Both the position numbers and the translations under genes were made by a program. Shown here in pieces: positions 8,948 through 19,922 of a stretch of 64,000 nt of DNA (the stretch's first letter is position 1; the number at the start of each line of letters is the position of its first letter). The notes beneath the pieces are model-generated. The model did no database searches. It was not told the DNA's origin and saw only the letters and a program-made list of their open reading frames with translations. The stretch spans positions 124,001-188,000 of the forward strand of contig NZ_FUKN01000012.1 in assembly GCF_900163785.1 (NCBI RefSeq), written 5' to 3'. The DNA comes from Psychrobacter sp. JB385. GTDB taxonomy: Bacteria > Pseudomonadota > Gammaproteobacteria > Pseudomonadales > Moraxellaceae.

Positions 8948-9841
8948 ATGATCTCAGTTTCCAAACGTCCCCTACGTTCAAACCTCTTATCAAAAAGCGT
9001 GCTGATGACAAGTGCTATGCTACTTGGCTCTTTAGCTATACAGGCACAAGCAGCAACGGTTAGCGTCAGTAATCATCCAATGGCTCTACTTAGCAAAGCG
9101 GTCACTGAAGGCACGCCCGCTGCCAATCAAATCTTACAAGCTGGCGATGTTGGCCATCATGGGAGTATCAGCCCAAGTGATAAAAAAGCCATTAAAGACA
9201 GCAAATATGTGGTTTGGTTTGGTGATGCTTTAGAGAATAGCCTGAAAGGAAGCCTAGATACCGCTCCTAATGCCATTGCATTGTTTGATTTCAAAGCATT
9301 TAATCGTCATCCGCTTCGTGATATCACAGGCGCACCGATTGCAGGGACTCTTGACCCTCACATCTGGCTCGATCCAGAAAACGCTAAAGCCATTACCCGT
9401 GCATTGGCAGTCATTCATAGCAACGCCAATCCGGAGTACAAAGAAACGTACCAAGCCAATACCAAAAAATTCGCTCAGCGTATGGATGCCGCCGTCGCTC
9501 AAATCCAAAAAACCAACTCAAAAGACCGTCCTTATTGGGCCTATCATGACGCGTATCAATACATAGAGGGTGCAGCACAAGTAAAGCTGGCTGGTAGCTT
9601 AAGCCCAGATCATCACCTGTCTCCAAAAGCCAGTCAATTGCGCTGGTTAAACGAGCATCGCCCTGCCAAACAGATGTGTCTGGTCAATCAGAGCACAGCC
9701 TCAAAAGGCCTACTTGCTAAGCTACAGCCAGTGAGCACTACCACTACCGTACAAATTGAAGACATGAGTGACAGTCAAGAATTTGTAGAAGGTTGGACGC
9801 GTATGGCGCAACAAATCAATGATTGTATCGATGGTAAATGA
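8948..9841 (+). CDS. znuA: Zinc ABC transporter substrate-binding protein ZnuA
   Basis: ZnuA is the periplasmic zinc receptor of ZnuABC. A signal peptide is evident: basic N-terminus, hydrophobic core (LMTSAMLLGSLAI) and a likely cleavage after AQA near residue 35. Cluster A-I metal ligand candidates are the histidines in VGHHGS, DPHIWLD and AYHDAYQYIE, with acidic residues near the C-terminus. The long His/Asp-rich loop typical of E. coli ZnuA is not seen; only GHHG and DHHL are present. Two cysteines (QMCLVN and NDCIDG) match the disulfide position of ZnuA. It is divergent from zur-znuC-znuB and shares the Zur operator. Confidence 0.93.
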   Translation: MISVSKRPLRSNLLSKSVLMTSAMLLGSLAIQAQAATVSVSNHPMALLSKAVTEGTPAANQILQAGDVGHHGSISPSDKKAIKDSKYVVWFGDALENSLKGSLDTAPNAIALFDFKAFNRHPLRDITGAPIAGTLDPHIWLDPENAKAITRALAVIHSNANPEYKETYQANTKKFAQRMDAAVAQIQKTNSKDRPYWAYHDAYQYIEGAAQVKLAGSLSPDHHLSPKASQLRWLNEHRPAKQMCLVNQSTASKGLLAKLQPVSTTTTVQIEDMSDSQEFVEGWTRMAQQINDCIDGK

Positions 9842-10113
9842 GATTAAATGCAACCAGTGACCAAATAAGTGTTAGTATACACATGATTCCAGTCAATCAA
9901 ATGTAGACAGTGCTTGGCTTTGGTCATAGGTTGTTGTTAAATAACTGACAAATTTAATATTATGCTTGCTTAAAGGAGATAGGCTCCTTATAATAAGTAG
10001 CGTTTTATTTTGGTTAAAAAGTAATGATATAGCGTAAGCTGTGTAAGGATAAAAAATATCGTACGCATAGGTATACGACATTATCCCACTGCGATAGGTC
10101 TATAAAAATACTC

Positions 10114-10515
10114 ATGACCAAGCCTGCTAAACGCACACAAAAAGATAAAATCGGCATCTATATCAAACGCCAAGCATGGATATTATTCATTCTTATCCTA
10201 ATTGTTTCGATATTAGATACGGTTTGGTTTAACAGTAGTCAGCTGACCATAGCGAAAAATACCGCGATTGGTGCGCTACTTAGTTTTGTCACTCAAGCAG
10301 TATTTGCTTTTTTTATTTTTTGGTACACAGGTTATCGCGCGCGCCAACATATTGTTAGCCAGCTTTACCGAGGTCAGATGGCCAAATGGTTATTGACCGT
10401 GTTTGGTTTCGCACTAATTTTTATTACCGTACAACCCCTATCAGCGCCTGCGCTGTTTATCGGTTTTATGGTAATGCAAATTAGTCACAGTTGGATGTTG
10501 TGGCATATACGCTAG
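10114..10515 (+). CDS. atpI: ATP synthase subunit I (AtpI)
   Basis: AtpI is a small membrane protein, first gene of many atp operons, thought to help assemble the c-ring or supply magnesium. The 133 residues show a basic N-terminus, four hydrophobic segments and the family features IGALLSFVTQAVFAFFIFWY and a basic stretch YRARQHIVSQLYRGQMAKW. Identification rests on this topology and on its place upstream of atpB. Unusually it is 676 bp from atpB, with a terminator-like hairpin in the gap, so it may be transcribed apart from the structural genes. Confidence 0.8.
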   Translation: MTKPAKRTQKDKIGIYIKRQAWILFILILIVSILDTVWFNSSQLTIAKNTAIGALLSFVTQAVFAFFIFWYTGYRARQHIVSQLYRGQMAKWLLTVFGFALIFITVQPLSAPALFIGFMVMQISHSWMLWHIR

Positions 10516-10956
10516 TGTTAATAAATAATCGCTATGCAGATAATTGATTAATAGCACTCAGCAAGTCACCCTGCCGTCCAGCTTCTCTATGACTAGTTTT
10601 ATCAAGTCAAAGCATAAAAGCTGTTTATAAACAGTACCGATGATTTTTAGACCACTGTATGAGCGTTTGAAACAAACGTGATAGGCAATGAATGAGTAAT
10701 GGGATAGACAAAAAGGTCTGTCTGAAGTGATTGAATGTTTACGAGTCAATTATCTTTATAAGGCTATATTAGTAAACATTGCTAATGGCTAACTTATTCA
10801 TACAACGGATAAAAAAATCATAATTGACTTTACACGAATACAACGCTGCATTAATATAAGCGGCTCAATATTCTGCTTATAGGCGCTGCACTAAGCGCAA
10901 GCTGTGAAAACACGGTACTAAGCAAGCACACATATAATAATTTTGCGTATACATTC

Positions 10957-10991
10957 AAGGGCTATTACTGAATTATCATAAGCCCTTTTTT
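10957..10991 (+). terminator. Terminator-like hairpin upstream of atpB
   Basis: The 7-bp arms AAGGGCT and AGCCCTT enclose a 17-nt loop, and six T follow. It may end the atpI transcript or an unannotated small RNA. Confidence 0.65.
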
Positions 10992-11054
10992 GATAACCAA
11001 AATTTATTTCAAGTTATTACATTTTGCATTAGCAATAGAACTATGGGTTGGATG

Positions 11055-11084
11055 TTATTGGTTATATGAGTGCTTTAATATAAT
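11055..11084 (+). promoter_or_regulatory. Candidate sigma-70 promoter of atpBEFHAGDC
   Basis: A consensus -10 TATAAT at 11079-11084 is preceded at 18 bp by a weak -35 TTATTG. It lies about 110 bp before the atpB start and downstream of the hairpin at 10957-10991. Confidence 0.4.
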
Positions 11085-11179
11085 TTATTTATTTGCTAAT
11101 TAGTATGATAAATGAATATATCGAACCTCATCAGATGACAACCATATTTTTGGTAGTTGATTAAATCGTTGATTAATAA

Positions 11180-12058
<879 letters not shown>

Positions 12059-12073
12059 TTAGACATTCAATAG

Positions 12074-12340
<267 letters not shown>

Positions 12341-12357
12341 TCCGAAAGCTCAGTTGT

Positions 12358-12416
12358 AAATGTTTGGTACTCAAGTGCTTTCTATCAAATATAGTCAAAA
12401 TTTGACTGCCAAACAT
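12358..12416 (+). other. Nested hairpin in the atpE-atpF spacer
   Basis: The outer arms ATGTTTGG (12360-12367) and CCAAACAT (12409-12416) are perfectly complementary. They enclose an inner hairpin AGTCAAA (12393-12399) and TTTGACT (12401-12407). There is no U-tract, so it looks like an RNA structure inside the operon rather than a terminator. Confidence 0.6.
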
Positions 12417-12457
12417 GATCAATGAAACTGATTTTTCATTAACAAAGAGGTGATCAC

Positions 12458-12928
12458 GTGAATATCAATTTTACCCTCGTCGGTCAAGCCATTGCTTTTG
12501 CAATATTTGTGATTTTTTGCATGAAATTCGTGTGGCCACCACTTATCGGTGCCATTAATGAACGTCAGCGTAAAATCACTGAAGGCCTGAATGCCGCAGA
12601 AAAAGCGAAAGCAGATTTGGCAACCGCGGAGCAAGAGGTCCAGAACGAACTTGATCTTGCAAAGACCAAAGCTGCTGCTTTAATCGAGCAAGCGAACAAG
12701 AGTGCCAATCAGCTTGTTGAAGATGCTAAAGCGCAAGCCCAAGCGGAAAGCGAGCGTATTCGTCAACAAGCTCAAGCGTCTATCGACCAAGAAATCAATC
12801 AAGCGCGTGAGTCATTGCGTGCCCAAGTCGCTGAACTAGCGGTACTTGGTGCAGAAAAGATTTTGCAAGACAAAGTCGATGTGCAAAAACATGCCAGCAT
12901 GTTAGACCAACTGGCGGCGAAGCTATAA
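12458..12928 (+). CDS. atpF: F1Fo ATP synthase subunit b
   Basis: Subunit b is the peripheral stalk that holds F1 against subunit a. The N-terminal membrane segment ([20 protein letters not shown]) is followed by a long charged, Ala-rich coiled coil, the standard layout at 156 residues. The start codon is GTG, preceded by a strong AAAGAGGTGATC site. It lies 13 nt before atpH, so these two are tightly coupled. Confidence 0.97.
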   Translation: MNINFTLVGQAIAFAIFVIFCMKFVWPPLIGAINERQRKITEGLNAAEKAKADLATAEQEVQNELDLAKTKAAALIEQANKSANQLVEDAKAQAQAESERIRQQAQASIDQEINQARESLRAQVAELAVLGAEKILQDKVDVQKHASMLDQLAAKL

Positions 12929-12941
12929 TTGTGAGGATATA

Positions 12942-13565
12942 ATGGCTGACTTATCAACATTAGCACGACCGTACGCTAAAGCCGCGTTTGACTATGCCAA
13001 CGAAAACGGGGTAGTAAATGAGTGGGAAGATTTCTTATTTATTGCCAGTACCGTTGTCAATGACAAGTCTTTTAGCACTTGGCTAGACAATCCAGCTGTT
13101 TCTGCTGAGCATAAGTCAGCTGCTTTGATCGATCTTTATGATACGCAAATAGCTAGCCCTAGCGATTCTGCTTTTAAGCAATTGTTAGGTGAGACTCGAG
13201 GGGTTCGCCCTGACAGTAGTGCCAGTTATCCAAAGGTATCAGTAGCACTTAGTAACTTCGTTAAACAGTTATCAGAACAAGAGCGTCTGGCGCTGCTTCC
13301 TGAAGTTTATGAGCATTATCGCCGTCACAAGGCAATAAGCTTAAAGCAGCTTGACGCATATGTGACCTCTGCCTATCCATTGACCGACGCCCAGCGTGAA
13401 ACGCTTCAAACGCGTCTTGCCGCATCGCTAAATGCTAGTGTGGTGATTCACGAGTCGGTCGATCCGAGTCTATTGGCAGGCGCCACCATCAAGGTCGGTG
13501 ACAAAGTCATTGATGACTCGATGCGCGGCAAGTTACAACAGTTAAAAACACAGCTAACTGCCTGA
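12942..13565 (+). CDS. atpH: F1Fo ATP synthase subunit delta, enlarged
   Basis: Subunit delta joins the peripheral stalk to the top of F1. The start ([12 protein letters not shown]) and the end ([22 protein letters not shown]) are typical of the family. The protein is 207 residues long, about 30 more than E. coli delta (177); the extra material lies around residues 68-100 (including [20 protein letters not shown]), between the N-terminal helical bundle and the part corresponding to the interdomain helices. The frame is intact, so this appears to be an insertion and not an error. GTGAGGATATA precedes the ATG. Confidence 0.95.
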   Translation: MADLSTLARPYAKAAFDYANENGVVNEWEDFLFIASTVVNDKSFSTWLDNPAVSAEHKSAALIDLYDTQIASPSDSAFKQLLGETRGVRPDSSASYPKVSVALSNFVKQLSEQERLALLPEVYEHYRRHKAISLKQLDAYVTSAYPLTDAQRETLQTRLAASLNASVVIHESVDPSLLAGATIKVGDKVIDDSMRGKLQQLKTQLTA

Positions 13566-13658
13566 TACCATTTATTGACGTAGCCATATAATAACTACGC
13601 AATTATCAGAGTATTCAAGTCAGTGGGCGGGTTATCATAAATTAAAGGAAACAAGGCA

Positions 13659-15203
13659 ATGCAACAATTGAATCCAGCGGAAATCAGTAACCTGATTAAG
13701 CAGCGTATTCAAGACCTTGATGCGGGTGCAACTGCAAAGAATGAAGGCACGATTGTCAAAGTATCTGACGGTATCGTGCAGATTCATGGTCTTGAAGATG
13801 CCATGTACGGCGAAATGATTGAGTTTGAAGGCGAAATCTATGGAATGGCGCTTAACTTAGAGCGTGATTCTGTCGGCGCGGTAGTACTTGGTGATTACCT
13901 AAAGCTGCAAGAAGGTCAAAAAGCCTATTGTACTGGTCGTATCCTTGAAGTGCCAGTAGGTCCTGAGCTGCTAGGTCGTGTTGTTGACGCCTTAGGTAAT
14001 CCTATTGATGGCAAAGGTCCTATCGATGCCAAAATGACTGATAAAGTCGAGAAAATCGCCCCAGGCGTTATCGATCGTCAATCAGTAGATCAGCCAGTAA
14101 TGACTGGTTATAAAGCCGTTGATACCATGATCCCAATCGGTCGTGGCCAGCGTGAGCTTATCATTGGTGACCGTCAGACGGGTAAAACCGCGATGGCTAT
14201 CGATGCGATCATTGCTCAGAAGTCATCTGGTATTAAGTGTGTATATGTGGCAATCGGTCAAAAACGTTCGACCATTGCTAACGTTGTACGTAAGCTTGAG
14301 CAAACTGGTGCCCTAGAATATACCACGGTTGTGGTTGCTTCAGCGTCAGAGCCAGCAGCACTACAGTACATCGCACCATATTCAGGCTGTACGATGGGTG
14401 AGTACTTCCGTGACCGCGGTGAAGATGCATTGATTGTATTTGATGACTTATCAAAGCAAGCAGTGGCTTATCGCCAAATTTCACTACTATTACGTCGTCC
14501 ACCAGGCCGCGAAGCGTATCCTGGGGATGTCTTCTATTTACATTCACGCTTACTTGAGCGTGCATCACGTGTAAATGCTGATTACGTAGAAAAATTCACT
14601 AATGGTGAAGTGAAAGGTAAAACAGGTTCTCTAACTGCTCTACCTATCATTGAAACCCAAGCAGGTGACGTATCTGCATTCGTACCGACCAACGTGATCT
14701 CAATCACTGACGGTCAGATTTTCTTAGAATCAAGCTTGTTCAACTCAGGTATCCGTCCAGCAGTCAACGCTGGTATCTCGGTATCTCGTGTGGGCGGTGC
14801 TGCTCAGACTAAGATTATCAAGAAGCTATCTGGCGGTATTCGTACGGCGCTAGCTCAGTATCGTGAACTGGCTGCATTCGCTCAGTTTGCTTCTGACCTT
14901 GACGATGCGACTCGCGAACAGCTTGATCATGGCGAGCGCGTTACTGAACTTATGAAGCAAAAGCAGTATCAGCCGATGTCAATTGCTGAACAAGCGGCGG
15001 TTATTTATGCTTCTAACGAAGGGTTCTTAGCTGACGTTCCTGTTGAAAAGATTGGTTCTTTTGAAGAAGCTTACTTACGTTACATGCATGATGAACAAAG
15101 TGAATTGATGCGTGAGATTGATGATACTGCGAACTATAACGATGATATCGCAGGTCGTTTAAAGTCAGCTTTAGAGACCTTTAAACAAAATCACAGTTAT
15201 TAA
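13659..15203 (+). CDS. atpA: F1Fo ATP synthase subunit alpha
   Basis: Alpha is the non-catalytic nucleotide-binding subunit of the F1 hexamer. It has the P-loop GDRQTGKTA near residue 170, the arginine-finger region [11 protein letters not shown] near 373 and the C-terminal helical domain. The length of 514 residues equals the usual 513. AAAGGAAACAAGGCA forms the ribosome binding site. An unusually long 207-bp spacer with a hairpin follows before atpG. Confidence 0.99.
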   Translation: MQQLNPAEISNLIKQRIQDLDAGATAKNEGTIVKVSDGIVQIHGLEDAMYGEMIEFEGEIYGMALNLERDSVGAVVLGDYLKLQEGQKAYCTGRILEVPVGPELLGRVVDALGNPIDGKGPIDAKMTDKVEKIAPGVIDRQSVDQPVMTGYKAVDTMIPIGRGQRELIIGDRQTGKTAMAIDAIIAQKSSGIKCVYVAIGQKRSTIANVVRKLEQTGALEYTTVVVASASEPAALQYIAPYSGCTMGEYFRDRGEDALIVFDDLSKQAVAYRQISLLLRRPPGREAYPGDVFYLHSRLLERASRVNADYVEKFTNGEVKGKTGSLTALPIIETQAGDVSAFVPTNVISITDGQIFLESSLFNSGIRPAVNAGISVSRVGGAAQTKIIKKLSGGIRTALAQYRELAAFAQFASDLDDATREQLDHGERVTELMKQKQYQPMSIAEQAAVIYASNEGFLADVPVEKIGSFEEAYLRYMHDEQSELMREIDDTANYNDDIAGRLKSALETFKQNHSY

Positions 15204-15245
15204 TTTAACGGGTTAAACCGAATTGGTTATAACAGCCTTTTAAAG

Positions 15246-15283
15246 GTGGCGCGTTATCTGACCAGATATTTGCGCCACTGTTT
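15246..15283 (+). other. Hairpin in the atpA-atpG spacer
   Basis: The arms GTGGCGC and GCGCCAC pair perfectly and enclose a smaller ATCT/AGAT pairing; TGTTTT follows. It resembles a weak or partial terminator within the operon, which could reduce expression of gamma, beta and epsilon relative to alpha, or stabilise processed mRNA. Confidence 0.6.
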
Positions 15284-15410
15284 TAACCATTAGCGGTATT
15301 AGATCGCGTAATGCACAAGATATAGAATATTATTCTGTAAGATTGATGTTATATATTAAATAATTGTCGCATGCGCCAATGCTTTTTAACCCTCTTATAT
15401 TGGAATCATT

Positions 15411-16292
15411 ATGGCAAGCTTAAAAGAGATACGTGCCAAAGTCACCAGTATTAAAAGCACCCAGAAAATTACTCGCGCTATGCAAATGGTAGCAGCAAGT
15501 AAAATGCGTCGTGCTCAAGAGCGCATGGAAGTGGGTCGCCCGTATGCTGATAGTATGCGCCGGGTTATTTCACATTTGGTGCATGCCTCATCAGACTATA
15601 AGCATCCGTATATGGTATCGCGTCCAGTCAATAAGGTTGGCTATATTGTCATTACCTCTGACCGCGGTCTAGCGGGTGGCTTGAATGTTAATCTATTCAA
15701 AGCTTTATCTAAAAGTATCCAGCAATATCAAGACCAGTCAGTACAAGCTGAATTTGCAGTCATTGGCGCTAAGGGTGTGAGCTTTTTCAAAAACTTTGGT
15801 GGAAAAGTGACATCAGCAGTGACTGATTATGGCGATAAACCAACGTTTGAGCAATTGAACGCCCCAGTGCAAGCAATGCTTGAAGACTACAGTAACGGTA
15901 AATTAGACCGTATCTATGTGGTATACAATCAGTTTATCAATGCCATGACGCAAAAGCCGACCGTCAATCAATTAGTGCCTTTGCCAGAAGGTTCACTAGA
16001 AGATGAAGACAGCGGTATGCAAACAGAACTGAGCTGGGATTACATCTACGAGCCTGACATCAAGACGTTGATTGATGAATTGCTCGGCCGTTATATTGAG
16101 TCGATTGTCTATCAGGCGGTAATGGAAAACATCGCTTCTGAGCAGTCCTCGCGTATGGTAGCGATGAAAGCAGCAACAGATAATGCTGGTGACCTTATTA
16201 ACGATTTACAGTTGGTTTATAACAAGCTGCGTCAAGCGGCGATTACCCGAGAGATCTCGGAAATCGTTGGCGGTGCTGCTGCTGTTTCATAA
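15411..16292 (+). CDS. atpG: F1Fo ATP synthase subunit gamma
   Basis: Gamma is the central rotor shaft of F1. The N-terminal helix [20 protein letters not shown] and the C-terminal helix [20 protein letters not shown] are the conserved coiled-coil parts, and the Rossmann-like domain contains [15 protein letters not shown]. The length of 293 residues matches the family (287). It is followed 38 nt later by atpD. Confidence 0.98.
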   Translation: MASLKEIRAKVTSIKSTQKITRAMQMVAASKMRRAQERMEVGRPYADSMRRVISHLVHASSDYKHPYMVSRPVNKVGYIVITSDRGLAGGLNVNLFKALSKSIQQYQDQSVQAEFAVIGAKGVSFFKNFGGKVTSAVTDYGDKPTFEQLNAPVQAMLEDYSNGKLDRIYVVYNQFINAMTQKPTVNQLVPLPEGSLEDEDSGMQTELSWDYIYEPDIKTLIDELLGRYIESIVYQAVMENIASEQSSRMVAMKAATDNAGDLINDLQLVYNKLRQAAITREISEIVGGAAAVS

Positions 16293-16312
16293 TTGACTAC
16301 ACCTATATATAG

Positions 16313-17764
<1,452 letters not shown>

Positions 17765-17859
17765 GTTGTGTTAGCATTTGCTAAAGAGCAAATAGGTTTT
17801 TTATAGCCTATTTGCTGGTAGGTATAACGCATCGCAGTTTTGATTGTAAGGAGTTAAGT

Positions 17860-18276
17860 ATGGCAACGTTACAATGTCGCGTCGTAAGTGCTCGCGAAGA
17901 GCTGTATTCAGGCGAAATTAGCATGTTAATAGCGACTGGCACCGAAGGCGAGATTGGTGTATTGCCAGGTCACACACCGCTTATTACTTTGCTAAAACCG
18001 GGTGCAATGCGAGTGCAAACAGCAGACGGTGAAGAAGAAGTAATTTACGTCTCAGGTGGTGTGCTAGAAGTGCAACCAAAGATGGTAACAGTGTTGGCTG
18101 ATACGGCTACGCGCGCACACAATCTTGACGAAAGTAAGATCGTTGCAGCACGCCAGAAAGCTGAACAGATGCTGGTCAACCAATCTGATACGGTACAAAC
18201 CAATGCAGCCTTAGCTTCATTAGCAGAGTCAGTGGCACAGCTACAGACCATCCGTAAATATAAGAACCGTGCTTAA
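17860..18276 (+). CDS. atpC: F1Fo ATP synthase subunit epsilon
   Basis: Epsilon is the regulatory subunit bound to gamma that can inhibit ATP hydrolysis. The N-terminal beta sandwich contains TEGEIGVLPGHTPLIT, and the C-terminal two-helix part is present. I chose the ATG at 17860, preceded by TAAGGAG, giving 138 residues as in E. coli (139); an earlier in-frame start at 17812 has no such site. It is the last gene of the operon and is followed by a terminator. Confidence 0.97.
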   Translation: MATLQCRVVSAREELYSGEISMLIATGTEGEIGVLPGHTPLITLLKPGAMRVQTADGEEEVIYVSGGVLEVQPKMVTVLADTATRAHNLDESKIVAARQKAEQMLVNQSDTVQTNAALASLAESVAQLQTIRKYKNRA

Positions 18277-18892
18277 GATTATTGTTTTTAAGGTTGAATC
18301 TGACTTTAGACGATAATAAAAAACAGTCCATTATGGGCTGTTTTTTTATACCTATTGTTCGACTTTTTAGCTATCTTAGCATGTATCAAACTAAGATATG
18401 AATCGGGTAGGATCTATAGGATAGATATTATTGAAAGCATTTTTTGTAGCAGGTGTATGTACCATAAGCATATGAAATAATATTAAGAAATTATTAAAAA
18501 TGTTACTGGCGACAATGATAATATGTCGTTATATTAGATGTGATAGATAATAAGTATTGAGTGGGAATCGAACGCGATGTTACTGTAAAAGCTACTAAGC
18601 TTGATTGCTTCTAGATATTTAAAGAGTAAAAGGTTTATGAAACTACTTTGCTCACTGTCATTCACTTAGCGTGCGTAATATTCGGACGTAGACTAAAGTT
18701 TTAATGAGTGTAGTTTATAGGTTTTGTTAACGACTATAAGCTATAGTATAGGAAGCTGTAGGTTTAATAGTATACTGTGCTACCAAGCTTGTAACAGCTA
18801 TACGAACATCGATTGTACCAATTTATGGTGCTATTAATTTTACCGCTCTTACTTTTACTGCTTTTAAATTAGATGTATTAGAGGATATAACA
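18277..18892. other. Intergenic region between atpC and bfmR
   Basis: This 616-bp A/T-rich gap contains the atp terminator at its start. The remainder presumably holds the bfmR promoter and a long leader, but I see no convincing promoter or gene. Confidence 0.5.
18321..18347 (+). terminator. Terminator of the atp operon
   Basis: The arms AAACAGTCCA and TGGGCTGTTT form a 10-bp stem with one G-T pair and a 3-nt loop, followed by a run of seven T. It lies 45 nt after atpC. Confidence 0.9.
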
Positions 18893-19609
18893 ATGACAAC
18901 GACTGAAGAAGACAACACCCCCCGAATCTTAATTGTTGAGGATGATGAGCGTCTGGCCATGTTGACGCAAGATTACTTGGTCAAAAACGGTTTAGAAGTA
19001 GCTATTGAAACTGATGGTAACCGTGCGATTCGCCGCATCGTCAATGAGCAACCAGATTTGGTCGTACTTGATGTCATGCTTCCTGGTAGCGATGGCCTAA
19101 CGGTGTGCCGTGAAGTTCGCCCGCATTATCAGAATCCTATTTTGATGTTGACTGCGCGTACTGAGGATATGGATCAGGTATTGGGTCTTGAGATGGGTGC
19201 TGATGATTATGTCGCAAAACCTGCTCAACCTCGCGTATTGCTTGCTCGTATTCGTGCTTTGCTACGTCGTTCAGAAAATGCACCATCAGAAGATGTGCCA
19301 CAGCGCTTAGAGTTTGGTGAACTGGTTATCGATAATGGTGGACGCTCTGTCAACCTAGGCGATGAGTTGGTTGATTTCACCAGTGCTGAATATGATCTAT
19401 TGTGGTTGCTTGCTTCGAACGCTGGTCGCATTCTATCACGTGAAGATATTTTTGAGCGTCTACGCGGTATTGAGTATGACGGTCAAGATCGTTCAATTGA
19501 TGTACGTATTTCTCGTATTCGTCCAAAAATTGGTGACGATCCAGAAAACCCAAAACGCATCAAAACAGTACGTAGTAAGGGTTATTTGTTTGTGAAAGAA
19601 GGCAACTAA
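18893..19609 (+). CDS. bfmR: OmpR-family response regulator BfmR (RstA-like)
   Basis: The protein strongly resembles BfmR of Acinetobacter, a global regulator of envelope stress, biofilm and capsule. The receiver domain shows the acidic pair EDDE near residue 17, the phospho-acceptor aspartate in VVLDVMLPG near 58, LTARTED and the conserved lysine in YVAKPAQ. A winged-helix DNA-binding domain (SAEYDLLWLLASNAGRILSR) fills the C-terminal half. AGAGGATATAACA precedes the ATG. A strong terminator separates it from the kinase gene bfmS, so the pair is not a simple operon. Confidence 0.92.
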   Translation: MTTTEEDNTPRILIVEDDERLAMLTQDYLVKNGLEVAIETDGNRAIRRIVNEQPDLVVLDVMLPGSDGLTVCREVRPHYQNPILMLTARTEDMDQVLGLEMGADDYVAKPAQPRVLLARIRALLRRSENAPSEDVPQRLEFGELVIDNGGRSVNLGDELVDFTSAEYDLLWLLASNAGRILSREDIFERLRGIEYDGQDRSIDVRISRIRPKIGDDPENPKRIKTVRSKGYLFVKEGN

Positions 19610-19922
19610 GTCTATTTTGCTTGTCTAGTCGCCTTTTGAGGTTTACAGTACAGAAAAAACCAGCCTATATGCTGGTTTTTTTTTGACTAAATTTTAATTT
19701 TTAAACTTAAATGCAGCGTTATGTGGTTTAATTAAGCGATTATTGATGAGTGCTGACTAAATAGATAGGATTGAAATGCCGTTTTAGTAAATAGGCACAT
19801 ATCAGGTAAAATATAGCAGCCAAAATGGTCTTTATTCAACAGTGCTTCACATCACTTACAATGCAATATTCATTTATAAATGATGTGAGCAGTTTTTATT
19901 CATTAAGTTGGTCACGGCACGT
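19610..19922. other. Intergenic region between bfmR and bfmS
   Basis: The 313-bp gap holds the bfmR terminator (19654-19684). The following 240 bp presumably carries a bfmS promoter, which I cannot place exactly. Confidence 0.5.
19654..19684 (+). terminator. Terminator after bfmR
   Basis: The perfect arms AAAAACCAGC and GCTGGTTTTT surround a 6-nt loop and end in a run of nine or more T. Confidence 0.92.

Noticed and set aside
18555..18580. Sequence resembling a tRNA T-arm on the minus strand (GGGAATCGAACGC)
   Set aside because: The flanking stem does not pair and no acceptor, D or anticodon arm could be built around it.
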